A stretch of 64,000 nucleotides of DNA from Drechmeria coniospora (GCF_001625195.1 NC_054389.1:7436520-7500519), one strand, 5' to 3'. Positions 42,064-54,236 are shown, numbered from the stretch's first letter. Notes: a model not told the origin generated them from the letters alone. A program made the numbers and translations.

Positions 42064-43331
42064 TCATCGTGTGTTAAGGAGGCATGCGAGATCATGTCCG
42101 TCAAAGGCTCCGACGTCGCCCTTCCACGCCTTGAGCAGCACATCCCTGCCAGCTTTGACAACCTGCTCGCTCTGCGCCGGCGTGCCCCAGCCCGACGTGC
42201 TCGAACCGATGCATATCAGATGCGCGCCCACATGAACGGCAGCGCGCAGCATGAACTTGTCGTCGACGCTGCCGTATCCGTCGACGAAGCCCTGGATGAT
42301 CCAGCTGCCGGCCTCGATCTCCTTGTACAGCTTTAGCTGCCACAGCTCGGCGATGACCTGGCCCAGGTCGAGGGGTCGGACGCCGAGCTGGGCCATCTCC
42401 CAGTCCACAATCTTGATCGGCGTCGGTTTACCGTCGTCCATGGCCACGTCGGGAAGCAAGATGCTGAAGGGAGGGAAAAAAAAAGAAGGCTTAGCGACGA
42501 TGACGATGCCGAACGGCGCGGAGCACGAGTCGGTCGACCTACTTTCCGGTCCAGAAATCTCCGTGGATGACATGGAGACGCGCCGGGTCCTGGAGCTCGG
42601 CGGATGCCATGTCCGACACCTGCATCAACACGTCGGCGCATCCTCCCAGGACCGACGGATACTTGGCCACCATGTGAAGCAGCCGGTCGTAGTTGATCAT
42701 CTTCTTGACATTCTGCATCTCCCCGTTTCGCGAAAAGAGCTCTCGCAAGTGGTGGTTGGCCGCCTGCTCGCTCCACTCATGAAAGTCGCGCAGCCATGTG
42801 CCGAGGCAGCGGCCGAGCTGGAGGCACTGCGGCTTGAAGCCATCCGAGGTGGGTGCCTGGTAGTGCCGGAGGGCGTACTGCTTCAAGTTCAGAGCATCGG
42901 GAAGGTACTCTTGTATCTGCGTCGACGTCTCCGGGTTGAAGTGAAGCAAGGCCGGCGTGCCGACCTCGCAGGCGGCGGTTGATGCGTGCGGCAGTCGGGC
43001 GAGGAGCCGCAGCGTCTCCTCCTCTATTTCCTGCAGGAGATGGCATGCCCGACGTCAGCACGAGGACTCCTTGAACGACTGTGCATCGTGGAGAAAAACT
43101 CACGCAGCGGGATTTGGTGAGGGTAAACCCTGGGTTTTGGGCGACATAGCCCTCGCCGTGCTTGACAACAACCTCTGTCGTTCCGTCGGCGAGCGGGGTT
43201 TGCAGACGGGCATGGTACATGAAGTTTGCGGTGCCGCCCGTGAGTGGCCGTAGAGACGAGGCCGCAAAAGGTGTGCCTTTGAGCTCACTCTCGACGGCGG
43301 CTTCGATCTCGGCTGCCGTCTTGATCGCCAT
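42064..43331 (-). CDS. Aminoglycoside phosphotransferase (APH)-family kinase-like protein
   Basis: Exons 43331-43104, 43030-42543 and 42463-42064; introns 43103-43031 and 42542-42464; 371 aa, phases close. The start is [17 protein letters not shown]. The N-lobe has [17 protein letters not shown] and [12 protein letters not shown] with the ATP-binding Lys. Spliced exon 2 begins [17 protein letters not shown], with Glu positioned as in helix C. The catalytic loop is [10 protein letters not shown], completed by intron 2 (AA|C), then ILLPDV, and the metal-binding block is [19 protein letters not shown]. These are the HGDxxxxN and IDWE features of APH/choline-kinase folds. It should phosphorylate a small-molecule hydroxyl; the substrate is unknown, and true antibiotic resistance is not implied. 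It is divergent from the dioxygenase gene across a GTAC-rich spacer. Confidence 0.85.
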
Positions 43332-44458
43332 CGGTCGCCGCAGTGGGATGGAGGAGGCTGTGGGATGGAGGAAGGCTGTGGGGATGGAGGAAGGCTAGAT
43401 GGGGGGCTTTGGGCGTGCAAGATGTTGTTGAATGGTTGCCGCTCAGGCAGAGGCTGCTGGGGGGACAAGGAGACAGAGGTGAAGGGAGAGGAGGAGGAGA
43501 CGAAGATGGAGGATCCGGAGGAGGAGGGTATGCCGTGTTGCTATGGCGGTCAAGAATGACTGGATGAAGTCGTAATACAGTGTTCGTTACGGGGTACCAG
43601 TAGGCTGGAGTACTTACTGCAGTCTGCAGTACAGAAGCACCTTGAAGCAGCCAGCACAGGATGGCAGCCCGGAGTGAGTATGACTCAATTGCCAACGGGC
43701 CTAGCACGATGGAATGGAGGATCTGATCGACATTACCTAGACGGCGATGCAACTACAAATATCTCTGCATTTGTTATCACCATGCATCGTGCTGCGCTAT
43801 TGAGGGTGTGGAAAATACTCTACTGTGCGTACAGTACTGTGTTCGTAGGCTTGCTTCTAGGTGTTGAGTGCAGTCCTGTACTGTAAGTTACAGGGGACGG
43901 CTTGACGAGGAGGGGCATGGCGGGGCAGGGCGCGGGGTACGTTGCGCACTGCAAGGAGTACCCAGTTGGCGAACCCAAGCATTACTTTACTGTATTACTG
44001 AGCACTTGCGGCACATGCTACTTGTGCTTGCATGTACTGGTACTTGACTGTACTGTAACGGCGTAGTACTAGTACTTGCTTGTAATCCTGCAGCAGCATT
44101 CCTTGTACTTACATCTACAACTGCAGTAGGTGCACTAAACAAGTACCAGTGGATGTTTGGAGTACTGGCTACTAGTACGCGAGTGTGCTCCTCACGTGCA
44201 TGCGCAGGTACCTGTACTTGTGGGCACTTTTTCGTGCCGCTCCGAATTAGTACTTGTACTTGCTGCACTACAGTATTTCCATCCGCCTAAGAGTGCCGAG
44301 CGTCACCTTTGATCCAAAACTTCCCTGCCTCCCAATCCACGAACTTCCTCCAATTCTCCTCCATCCTCCCCCCCGGCCGCTGCCGTATTCCGAGCGCCCT
44401 TTTCCGGACACGACACCGAATTGAACCGTCCTGCCTCCGGCTGCTCTCGCAGGAAACA
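43332..44458. other. Divergent spacer, largely GTAC-rich
   Basis: No gene. About 43570-44280 is GTAC-rich (GTACTGTAACGGCGTAGTAC, TACTAGTACTTGC); the leftmost 200 bp have a GGATGGAGGAAGGCTGTG duplication just upstream of the kinase start. Confidence 0.6.
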
Positions 44459-45907
44459 ATGGCCCAATCTAAATCGGCGAAGCGCAAGCGGAGGGGGCAA
44501 GCCGAGTTGCCCAACAAGGCGGCCAAGAATGGTGCCATCACGACCCCGCCTCCCGACGGCGAGTCGTTTGAACCGAAAAGTCTCCAGACGGTCATCTCGG
44601 AGGAGGAGCTCGACGTGACGATCGAGACGCTCGCGACGCTCGCCAAATACCCCAGCCTGACAAAGTCCAAGCTGTGCAAGAATCTCCGCGTCGCCGTCTA
44701 CGACTTTCGCCAGTCATGCAACACCGGGGTCAACGCGGCCGAGGGCGGCAACCTCACGGCGCGAGTGTCGGCCGCTCTGGTGGACGAAAAGTATCTCGAG
44801 GCCAAGATCCTTCTCGCCGAGATGAGGCTGCGAGGCGAGGAGCCGAAGCTCGGCGCGCTCTGCCGCTGGGTCCGAGACCTCGACGTCGTCACGCAACGCG
44901 ACGGCGCCAGGATCGACGACCCGGACCGCTCCGCAAGGGACAGGGAGCTCCTCGGCGTCCTCGATGCCGTCCTGCGCGTCAGCTGCCCCGTCGACGTGGC
45001 CGCCTCGAACCTCGACGGCCACTCGTCTCCCGGCATCGCCCTTCAGCCGACGTGGGACCTGCGGCCGTCGACGGAGCCCCTCGAGGTGTACGCCTCGGTC
45101 CTCGACAGGTCCATCCTGTCCGAGGCAACCGGCTCTCTGCGGATCGTCGAGGCGATCCCGGGCCGCCTCCGCAAACCGCCGAACCATCACGCCGCCGTCA
45201 TCCACACCTCCGAGCCGGACTCCGTTTGGCTCTCCCCGCAAGGCCCGACCACGACGTACCACAGACACCCCAGCGTGCCCAACCTCGGACTCGCGACCAA
45301 TGTTCTCTCCCCGGACGAGTGCAAGGCCATCATTGCCGCCGGCGAGAGCGTCGGATTTTTGCCAGACACACCCATCCGCGACAGCGGCGACGTGAGCGTC
45401 CTGGCTCACAACTTCTACTGGCTCGTCGACACGGCCTTTCATGACAAGCTCTGGGCTCGCATGGCCCCCTTCGTGCCCGCGTCCCTCCAGGACCGTGCCT
45501 CGCGGGGCCTTAACCGACGATTCCGCGTCTACCGATACGTCCCCGGCGCCGAGTACCGATGCCACATCGACGGCGCCTGGCCTCCGTCGGGCCTCGGTGC
45601 GGACGGCAGCTACGTCTACGACGACTCGCCGGCGGGGCGGAAGCAGAGCTCGCTCTTCACCTTTTTGATGTACCTCAACGACGAGTTTGAAGGCGGCGAG
45701 ACGACCTTTTACATGCCCGGGCCTCGCGAGGGGACGCTGCACGCGTATCCCGTCCGGCCCGTCATGGGAGCCGTGGCCGTGTTCCCCCACGGCGAGAGCC
45801 TCGGGGCACTGCTGCACGAGGGGACGAGCGTGAGAAAGGGAGCCAAGTACATTGTGCGGACGGACATTGAGTACGACGTTGAGCCGTCGAAGGAGCCGTC
45901 GAGTTGA
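44459..45907 (+). CDS. 2-oxoglutarate/Fe(II) dioxygenase, prolyl 4-hydroxylase-like
   Basis: Single exon, 482 aa, start MAQSKSAKRKRRGQ; the Lys/Arg-rich N-terminus looks like a nuclear signal. Residues about 30-235 are a helical region without a recognised domain. The C-terminal half holds the double-stranded beta-helix: LATNVLSPDECKAIIAAGES, then RRFRVYRYVPGAEYRCHIDG with the iron ligands His369 and Asp371, SSLFTFLMYLNDEFEGGETT, and VAVFPHGESLGALLHEGTSV with distal His453. Lys463 (KGAKY) is placed to bind the 2-oxoglutarate carboxylate. The HxD...H...K set is intact, so an active hydroxylase is expected. The substrate is unknown; the family includes prolyl hydroxylases of collagen-like, Skp1-like or ribosomal targets. 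No signal peptide is present, which argues against an ER collagen-type role. Confidence 0.87.
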   Translation: MAQSKSAKRKRRGQAELPNKAAKNGAITTPPPDGESFEPKSLQTVISEEELDVTIETLATLAKYPSLTKSKLCKNLRVAVYDFRQSCNTGVNAAEGGNLTARVSAALVDEKYLEAKILLAEMRLRGEEPKLGALCRWVRDLDVVTQRDGARIDDPDRSARDRELLGVLDAVLRVSCPVDVAASNLDGHSSPGIALQPTWDLRPSTEPLEVYASVLDRSILSEATGSLRIVEAIPGRLRKPPNHHAAVIHTSEPDSVWLSPQGPTTTYHRHPSVPNLGLATNVLSPDECKAIIAAGESVGFLPDTPIRDSGDVSVLAHNFYWLVDTAFHDKLWARMAPFVPASLQDRASRGLNRRFRVYRYVPGAEYRCHIDGAWPPSGLGADGSYVYDDSPAGRKQSSLFTFLMYLNDEFEGGETTFYMPGPREGTLHAYPVRPVMGAVAVFPHGESLGALLHEGTSVRKGAKYIVRTDIEYDVEPSKEPSS

Positions 45908-46876
45908 CGGACCCTTCCCGTCACCCCGTCACCCCATCAACCCCGCCCAAACACTCTCACTCGCTAGCCTGCCACTGCCCAGCCTGTCACGCACCAACCG
46001 GCCGTCTTGGTGACACGGCGTGGATTCTCATTTCGCCATCCCTGCGGCCGAACATGGCCGTCGACGGCGGCCTCGACGTGGAACCGGGACACTCTTGGCG
46101 CTCCCTCATGGCCCTCTTTAGCCGCTCCATGGACCTGCGTGTGGACGGTGCGAGAGTTTGTGCTCGCCAGCCGAGTCAGCTTTTACTGCGGACGGTCATG
46201 CATCGATGGTGAGCCTGTGGCGGCCGCGTTCAAGAGCCTGCACAATAAAGGGGGTGCCGATGGGCCTCCAGGCGAGCCGCGGACGGGTATGCGAGAGGGT
46301 ACCTGGACGCTCCCGGCGTGACGAAGGGAGGCCTGTCCATGTTCCAAGCAACGTTGCCACCGGATCAGCCGCCGAGCGCGCGGCACAACGACGAAGACCA
46401 CCTCGAGGGCCTGCTGGGCGATGGATTTGTGCAAGGGGCCATGCACGGAGAGAATCTGACGACGAACGACGGGTCGTGGGTGGACTTGACACTGGCATGA
46501 AGGCCGCAGTGCCCATGGAGTCGGAATCTTGGACGGGACGAGCGTCGAGGACTCGGAGAAGAAGCTCGGATCAACGCTCGTCCGCTTTCGTCGGCTGCCT
46601 GGCACGATGCCATGTTTCGTCGGATGCATGGTTCCCATGCGAGGCATTGTTTCCCTCACCGTTTGACGACAAGGTTGTTCCGACGTCAAACGGAACGGAG
46701 GGTTCGCATTGAGCAACACGAGGGGACGAGTGGGTGGTGCCTACGCCGATGCTTACAGTGCGTGCAGTACTGGCACATGGCGGGCACGTCAAACTTGGGT
46801 ACATACACTGCCCACCCACGGCGTATTGTCACCCATGTATCGGACATGACGAGTGCAGTATATGTGCGGAGTAAGT

Positions 46877-46990
46877 ACGGAATACAGTACCCAGTACAGC
46901 ACGAAATACAGTACGGATTACAGTACGGATTACAGTACAGATTACAGTACAGAATACAGTACGGAATACAGTACGGAGTGCAGTACAGTA
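46877..46990. repeat. 12-bp tandem repeat (TTACAGTACGGA)
   Basis: About eight to nine degenerate copies, for example TTACAGTACGGA, TTACAGTACAGA and ATACAGTACGGA, form an ordered part of the GTAC-rich stretch. The unit period of 12 would encode a four-residue repeat, but there is no gene here. Confidence 0.85.
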
Positions 46991-47269
46991 CGTCCGCATG
47001 GATTCGAGTCGCATGGCACTGGGTGGCACGGATGGGGAAAAACATTCATGGCTATAAATAAGTCGCAAGATAGCAGCAGACAACGACGCACATACGAGGA
47101 CTACGGCGAGGACCACGGCGCTCATGGACAGCGAGCTGTACGTCGGGTTCAAGTGTGTGTTGCGCATGCTTCGCCGTCGGGCTTACAGTATAGTACACGC
47201 AATGGCACGCATCGCCTCCTGGCATGGCAACATGGTCCAGTGTTGGTGTTGATCGGATGCACCATGAAG

Positions 47270-48260
47270 AAAAGTACATGTACATGTCGATGCTAGAGGG
47301 TACCTCCTAATTTGGCACGCGTACGGTACTGTATTGCAAATCAGTCCGTGCAAGGCGAGTATAGCAAGTACATCGCACCAGGCATTTCGTACCATGACAT
47401 GCAACTGATGTATCCATGACATGCGCAAATGACTGATGGCCGTACAGAGAACTCCGTAAATACAACATTAATATTACTTACATGCACTCCGTACTCCGTA
47501 CTTGGCCCATGAACCTGTAGCGGCCCACGGAGTATTATTAGCAATGTACATACTTACTCGTACAAATATGCAAGGGATGAAGGGTCACGGTAGCATGTTG
47601 CATATCCGCCGTTCGCCGTTCGCATAAAGTCATGCGCATAATCTGTGCCGAGCCCCCTATCGAGATATTTCGGTTAGGGCACACTACAGGTTATGGCGCT
47701 GCGTACGGGGCGCAGCAGGCAATGTCCCCTCGCCGGGGCGGTGGTGCGCTGGTGAAACTGACAGCCACAGAGGGAGGTCGCGCTAAAATACGACAGACCA
47801 CCACTATACGGGAACTGGTGTGGTCGCTGCCGAGTCATTGACGCTGCAGATTCGCACACCCGTACTCCGTACAACTCCGTACTCGGTAGACAATTGCCGG
47901 CAAAATACTGGCATGCGCCGCCTTTGCTCATCTGTAAGAGTAAATGCCGTGCTTGCATGTATATGCCGGCAGTGCTGCGACAGGACGAACTGCAGGTGAC
48001 TATTATGATGAAGCCTAGTACAGTACATGTGCGAGTACTCCGTACTGTAATTACTTGCTGTACTATGTATCTCCTCTAATGTAAAGCAAGTACTCCGTAC
48101 AGTACTCCGTGGTACTTGCAATTTCAGTACAAGCATGTGCCTGTGCTTGTACTTACTTCTATCATGGCAAGCGAAGGTAATTACTCCGTACATGCAATTA
48201 CTGCGCGCATTGCACCTAAGTGGTGCCGGCACGAGTACGTGTATGCATGTATGTAGTTCG
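47270..48260. repeat. GTAC-rich low-complexity island
   Basis: Same words as elsewhere (ACTCCGTACTCCGTACTTGG, GTACAGTACTCCGTGGTAC), denser at both ends and sparser at about 47590-47840; no coding frame supported. Confidence 0.65.
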
Positions 48261-49326
48261 TCTAACGAGTATTACTCAGAGTACGACTAGCTGCGTGAAA
48301 CACCACCTCCTCCTCCACCACCGCTTCCCTCCCCAGCCGGAATCATCATCTCCTCTCGGGCCTTCGTGTCGTCAGAATTTTGCTCAAGCGTGTACCCGAG
48401 AACGATGGACGATGGGCACATGCCATTCTGGACTGCGGCTGCGACTCGCCCGTCGTTTTCGTCGTTCGACATCGGCCCCCGTCGTGGCCCGAATTGCTCG
48501 TTTCAGATTGACCGCTTCTCCTCCACACCAACCACCGGCATGGTGAGGGGATGATGGCTACCCGTCGACGTGCCAATAGACGTGCCTGTGGACTGATTTC
48601 CGCTTGTAGGAAGCGGCCGAATCCATCCAGGCCGACGGCGAGACGCACGACACCCGCCTGTGCTGACCCGTCGGAGCATGCGAGTAAGTGCGAGCACGCT
48701 CTGCTGTTTTGGATCGAGAGGGAGTGCCGCGCCCCTTTCCCTTCCCCGCCTGCCATGCGTTCAGGCGAGCGGTCCGTCATGCGTCGCCGTCTCTGCGCAT
48801 CGACGAGGCCGCTAGGGACGATTTGATAATAATAGTAGGTGTTGGGCGTCATGTTCCACCGTCGACGTGCTCCACTCTCGACGACGGCATGGCACATCGC
48901 CAGCGAAGGCGGCCGCCGTGACGGAGGTCGAGGACCCGGAAAACCCACCATCCTCCCTCCTGGTTGGCCCCTGTCCCGCCTTCAGCTCATGCCCTCGGGC
49001 TGTGCTGCCGTCGACGGACGCGGCGGTGAAGATTGCGCATGCTTGATTCACACGTCATCGGTGTCGTCGTCGATCTTAGCGGACCCCTTGGCCGTCGGAA
49101 TCACGATTCATTCGACCGACACCCGACTATAAGACGGCACGCCTGCTCCCCCGCTGCTCCCCCCCGGACTCTGACTCTGTTTCGTCCAAACACTTCGACC
49201 ATCGAGTTCTCTACCGCTTTCGTCCCTGGAAGAAAGAAAGAATCCTCCGTCGCCGTCGTGTTTCTCCTCGTTCTCCCCACGCTCAACATCAACCTCGACG
49301 CTCAACTTCATCCTTCGGCGCCCATC

Positions 49327-50781
49327 ATGCACTCGGCCGCTCTCGTCGCCCTCCTCGGCGCCTCGGTCGTCTCCGCCGACTCCTACGTCCACAACGTACC
49401 GGACCAGAACCTGCAGGATGTTCAGTTCGACATGCCAGCCGGTGGAAGCGCCCAGCAGGTCGACCCCCTCTTTGCCCCCGTTTCTCCTCAGGTGAACCAG
49501 TCGCCCCAGGTGAACCAGCCTCCCCAGGTGAACCAGTCGCCCCAGGTGAACCAGCCGATTTCGGTGAACCAGCCTGTCCCGGTGAACCAGCCTGTCCCGG
49601 TGAACCAACCCGTTCCGGTGAGCCCGGGTGTCCCGGGGAACCCGGCTGTTCCGGTAAACCCAGCTGTGCCGGTGAACCCGGCTGCCCCGGGGAACCAGAT
49701 CCCCCCGGTGAACCAGTTTCCGCAGGCCTCCGTCTCCTACCCCACCGGGATGCCGATGCCGACTTCGTCTGGCCCCTCCGTGTCCTACCCCCCCGGTTCT
49801 TACTCGTCCGGCTACAGTCCTTCGGCCTTCCCGACCACCGCTTCGGCCTACTGGGCCTCGACCGCGTCACCCGTCTCCCTCGTCACCGAAGTCGTTTCGC
49901 AAATCGTCACCTACTGCCCTGGGCCTACCGTCTTGACCTACAACGCCAGGGTCTACACCGTCACGCAGGCGACGACCTTGACCATCACCGACTGCCCGTG
50001 CACCATCACTCGTAACCCCTTCCCCCAGCCGTCGCCTCCGCCGCCGAGCGGCAACACGCTACCGCCTCCCGAATGCGCGAGGGACTGCCTCGCAAAGTAC
50101 AACCAGTGCATCGCCGGCCAGAACGCGAACCGCAATCAATGTTCCTACAATCTCACCGCCTGCCTCGGCTACAACCCGTTTGACGCCGCTGGCACTCTCA
50201 TCGCCCCCAGCGCCTGCTCCAACCAGCCAGGGCAGCCGATGCCCAGCTCGACGCCGTCGCCGGAATGCGCCAGGAACTGCCACGAAAAGTACAACCAGTG
50301 CCGCGGCAACCAGAGCGCGAACCGTTCTCAGTGCGCCTTTGATTTCTCCGCCTGCCTCGGCTATAGCCCCTTTGACGCTGCCGGTTCTCTCGTCACCCCC
50401 ACCGCCTGCTCCAACCAGCTATCCACCTTGTCGACCCTTCCTTCGAGGCCGGATCAGACCCCTTACGTGACGTACGAGGTTGTCACGCGCCTCGAAACCT
50501 ACTGCCCGTCTCCCACCGTCTTGAACTACAACAACAAGCTCTACACCGTTTCGCTGCCCGGTACCTTCACCATCCCCGACTGCCCTTGCACCGTCTCGAA
50601 GACTGTCACCCCTACCCCTGGCGTTGGCAGCGCCAACACTGCCGTCAACGGAATCGCGGACCCCAGCGCCTCCAGTCGGGTCAACGGCGGCTCGCTTTCC
50701 GGCAACTCCGTCACTGCCGGCGCTGGCCGTACCGCACCCGCACTCGTCCTGCTCGCCCTCGGAGCTCTTGCCCTTTTCTAA
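49327..50781 (+). CDS. Secreted, probably GPI-anchored cell-wall protein with mirrored A-B-B-A modules
   Basis: Single exon, 484 aa. The start [17 protein letters not shown] is a signal peptide. Residues about 57-140 are a Pro/Gln/Asn repeat (QVNQSP, PVPVNQ, VPVNPA), built from 12- to 24-bp DNA units. Module A (about 186-228 and again 383-425) reads [18 protein letters not shown] and ITDCPCTI, a motif common in fungal wall proteins. Module B (about 249-298 and 313-362) is a six-Cys unit, [13 protein letters not shown] ... [11 protein letters not shown] ... AC. The order is A-B-B-A. The C-terminus is Ser/Gly-rich followed by a hydrophobic tail [13 protein letters not shown] with no charged end, fitting GPI attachment. 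Role in adhesion or wall structure is inferred; the B-module family was not identified. Confidence 0.82.
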   Translation: MHSAALVALLGASVVSADSYVHNVPDQNLQDVQFDMPAGGSAQQVDPLFAPVSPQVNQSPQVNQPPQVNQSPQVNQPISVNQPVPVNQPVPVNQPVPVSPGVPGNPAVPVNPAVPVNPAAPGNQIPPVNQFPQASVSYPTGMPMPTSSGPSVSYPPGSYSSGYSPSAFPTTASAYWASTASPVSLVTEVVSQIVTYCPGPTVLTYNARVYTVTQATTLTITDCPCTITRNPFPQPSPPPPSGNTLPPPECARDCLAKYNQCIAGQNANRNQCSYNLTACLGYNPFDAAGTLIAPSACSNQPGQPMPSSTPSPECARNCHEKYNQCRGNQSANRSQCAFDFSACLGYSPFDAAGSLVTPTACSNQLSTLSTLPSRPDQTPYVTYEVVTRLETYCPSPTVLNYNNKLYTVSLPGTFTIPDCPCTVSKTVTPTPGVGSANTAVNGIADPSASSRVNGGSLSGNSVTAGAGRTAPALVLLALGALALF

Positions 50782-51579
50782 CTGCCTGATGAAATCGCTT
50801 GCTTGCTCTTTTCGGCGCCCGAGGGAGCACCCGGATGTATAGGTGCTTGCTAATCTTTGTTCCCCTTTAATCTATTATGTATCGAAAGTAGCGTCTCTGA
50901 CGAGCGAAGAAAGACATATTCAGCACATGTTCATCGTCTGCCGTAGCCTGTTGTGCCGTGCTGTTGTGCGTGTTGACGGAGTGTCATGACGCAACTTGCA
51001 ACTGACATGCAATGCCCTTGTTTGTCTCTCCGTTTCCTGTCGCACCATCGTCTCTTGTCCCACCATCGTGTTCTGCCCGGCCTTTTGACAGCCAACTTCG
51101 GTCGCCACCCAAAGTGCAGTGTACTACTGCTTGGCATACGTACGAATGTTTTGGTGTGTTGCATTCACGTACGCAAGTGCAGCCTCGAGGTTTCAAATCC
51201 ATGCAGCCGTCATTCTGGGAACCTTGTCCTAACCTACGCCAGGTGACCCCAAAGACTGTCGTGATGACGAGGCGGAGAGGGGCAACATCCTCCCATTCGG
51301 CTTCAACTTCGTTTCGACTCCGCCGTTCGAGTGAGAATGTTGGACAAGGACGCACACCGCATCTTGTTCGGCCTGTCGCCGAGATGGAGGCCACCGTGCG
51401 ACACCAAAGACCAGGGCACCAAAGACCAGGGCTCGTCCGAGGCTCCCGATCGCCGTGCTGCCCATCCCTGGGAGCCTCGCGGACAGGTCGCGTACGTCGG
51501 CGACCGATCTGCACATCCCCCAAAAGGCATGCACGCACAATGTGAGGTGACTTCAAAGGCCTTGCCTTGCTCGCTTTGG
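50782..51579. other. Convergent spacer between the wall protein and SRP54
   Basis: About 800 bp of 3' flanks; repeated GTTTCCTGTCGCACC / CTTGTCCCACCATCG-type words near 51040-51075; no gene seen. Confidence 0.55.
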
Positions 51580-53291
51580 CTACCTGCGGCCGCGCCCACC
51601 TCCGCCGCCGCCGCCGCCGCCACCTGGCATCCCGCCGCCACCCATCATCTTCATCAACGCAGACATGTCGGGCATCCCTCCGGCGCCGGCGCCCGGCATG
51701 CCGCCTCCGCCTCCGAGCATCTTCATCAAGGACCCCATGTCCGGCATGCCGCCGGCGGCACCGGCGCCGCCCATGCTCTGCATCCGCTTCTGCATCGCCG
51801 CCATCTGCTGGGCCTTGTTGCCGCCGCTCATGGCCTGTTGGGCCCGCTGCATGTTCTTCATGTTGCCGCCCATCTTCTTGGCCATGCCGGCCATCATGCG
51901 CTGCTGCGTCAGCAGGTCCTCGACCTCGCGCACCGACGTGCCGGACCCGCGCGCTATCCTCGTCATCCTGCTCGGCTCCTGCACGAGCATCTTGCCGTCC
52001 GAGTCGAGCTCCTTCTCCGTCATGGAGTCGCAGATGTAAATCATGCGCTTCAGCTTCGCGCCGCCGACCTCGTCGTCCATGCCCTGCATCATGTTGCTCA
52101 TGCCGGGGATCATGCCGGCCATCTTGGAGAGGGGCCCCATCTTCATGATGTTGGACAGCTGGTCCCGCAGGTCGCGGACGGTGAAGATGCCCTCCTGGAT
52201 GTGCTTCATCGTGTCCTTCTGGTTAAGGTTGAGGCTCTGGACGTGCTCGACGAGCCCGGCCATGTCGCCCATGCCGAGGAGCTTCTGGACGAACTGCTGG
52301 GGCGCGAAGCGTTCGAGGTCGAGCATGTGCTCGCCCGTGCCGATGAAGAGGATGGGCGTGTGGGTGGCGGCGACGGCCGAGATGGCGCCGCCGCCGTTGG
52401 CGTGGCCGTCCATCTTGGTGATGATGATGGCGCCAAAGTCGGACGCCTCCTTGAAGGCCTTGGCCTGGGACTCGGCCTGCTGACCGATGGAGGCGTCGAG
52501 CACCATGATGGTCTCGTCGGGCCGGATGGCCGTCTGGATGTCCACCATCTCCTGGAACAGGGCCGACTCCTGCCGGTGGCGACCCGACGTGTCGACGATG
52601 ATGACGTCGAACTTGTCCTTCTTGAACTGCTTGACGCCGGCCCGGGCGACGACGGCCGGGTCCGTCTCCGTCAGCGAGCCGTAGTAGGGGATCTTGGCCT
52701 TGGTCGCGTTCTGCTTGAGCTGGTCGAAGGCGCCGGCGCGGAAGGTGTCGGCGCAGACGAGGCACGCCCGGAAGCCGCGGGTCTGGTAGTGGCGGGCGAG
52801 CTTGGTGCACGTCGTCGTCTTGCCGGCACCCTGGAGGCCGACGAACATGATGACGTTGGGCCTGCCCTTTCTCGGCTTGAAGGGCTCGGCGTGGGGGTCG
52901 ACGAGCTTGACGAGCTCGTCGAAGACGGCCTTTTGGATCAAACGCTTCTTGTTGACGGCCGGGGGGAGTTCCTTGAAGTTGACGGTCGCCTTGATCGACT
53001 TTCGCAGCTGACCGACGAGCCGGACGTTGACGTCGGATTCGAGGAGGGCGGCGCAGATCTCCTTGAGCATCGAGTCGAAGGCCTAGAAGGCAAGACGGCG
53101 TCAGCGAGGGACGAAGGGGGGTTAGGCGAGGGGCGTGTTGGCGAGCAGGGGGGCTGGAGATGGTATGGTCGTGGTGGTCCGTCGAAACGACGAGAAGCGG
53201 CCAACGGCGGTACCTTTTCGTCCAGATTCTGCTCCCTCGTGAGGTTCGTCACCGCCGTATTGATACGGCGGCCGAGATCTTGGAGGACCAT
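51580..53291 (-). CDS. srp54: Signal recognition particle subunit SRP54
   Basis: Exons 53291-53214 and 53082-51580, intron 53213-53083 (phase 0), 526 aa. The start is [20 protein letters not shown]; exon 1 ends in NLDEK and joins [20 protein letters not shown], the N domain. The GTPase domain has [17 protein letters not shown] (P-loop), [28 protein letters not shown], and [11 protein letters not shown]. The M domain is Met-rich ([29 protein letters not shown]) and binds signal peptides and SRP RNA. A Gly/Met-rich tail ends in GGGGGRGRR. It recognises signal sequences on ribosomes and delivers them to the ER in the cytosol. Length and order match other fungal SRP54 proteins. The upstream spacer is shared with the ACT-domain gene. 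Confidence 0.96.
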
Positions 53292-54236
53292 GGCGGGAGG
53301 GAATGGGCGCCTCCTAGGCGAAAGGTAGAGTAGGAAAAGACAATATCGTGTGCTGCGCTCGTCGTCAACCTTGCCAGCGGAATCGGGACCGAGTGCGTTT
53401 ATCTCGCTGTATCTTGTAGTCGCCGTGGGCGTCCCAGAGACTGTCGGATCAACCCTTTTCCGAACCAAGCGTTACAGTACTTACAGGGAGTAAGCACTGT
53501 ACTGTACTGTACAGCACAGTGCTTATACATGTAGCTTGTGCTCCAGTACATGTATTCGGTACATGTACTCGGTACGGAGCACACAGGAGTATTACTACCA
53601 AGTACTCCGTATTACGGGGAAATTCCAGACTGTTATACTGACACACCCAAGTACATGCACTGTACAATTAAGTACTATTTAATTCATACTACTAGTACTG
53701 TACAGCAAGTACCGAGCAAGTGCAGCAGTTGTATGTAATAATATTTGGTGCTCCGTAATTAAGAACTACACTAAATTACTTGTACCTTTACAAGTATGGA
53801 GTACTTATCAAGCAAGTTCGCCGTACAGTAGTGATACTTGTATTTGTACTGTAAGTGTTAGATGTTCATGTACTTCAAGTAAATGATTAAAGCATGTATC
53901 ACAGCTGCTGCGCGGTTTTAACATCAGTTGCACTTTTACCTTACTCGACACTTCGATTTCGTCATCCTGAAAATCTCTGTCCTCTTCTTCACCCGATTTC
54001 CCACTTTCTCCCTGCTTCGTCTCGCCTTGGCCATGTCGTTCCAGCTATTCGTGGTTCAAACATCTATCGTCCTTGTGTGATTGCACAGCAAAGAGTGAAG
54101 AGTGCAGGTGTCGACTGTCGACCTCACGAGCGTGCCTGTTGGCTTCCCAGAGAAAAAATTCCAACCACTCGGCGAAACCTCTCGGCGATTAATTCCGATC
54201 CTCGTCACGACGGCAACAGGCCAGATTGGTACGACC
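53292..54236. other. Divergent spacer between SRP54 and the ACT-domain gene
   Basis: About 53470-53890 is a GTAC-rich island (GTACTCGGTACGGAGCAC, GTACTCCGTATTACGG). The remainder should hold both promoters; no gene seen. Confidence 0.6.
53470..53890. repeat. GTAC-rich low-complexity island
   Basis: Dense GTAC words on both strands between two divergent genes; the last strong island before the right-hand part of the window. Confidence 0.7.

Larger units (their letters stand above)
45908..49326. other. 3.4-kb spacer between the dioxygenase and the wall protein, no gene supported
   Basis: Frames of 60-200 codons on both strands overlap and lack motifs. It contains GTAC-rich stretches at about 46740-47000 and 47270-48260 and a 12-bp tandem repeat at about 46877-46990. 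The final 400 bp are C/T-rich, as in promoters and leaders of strongly expressed fungal genes. Confidence 0.55.

Noticed and set aside
51331..53328. 665-codon plus-strand frame
   Set aside because: Antisense to SRP54; His/Leu/Asp-rich shadow of a GC-rich gene without motifs.
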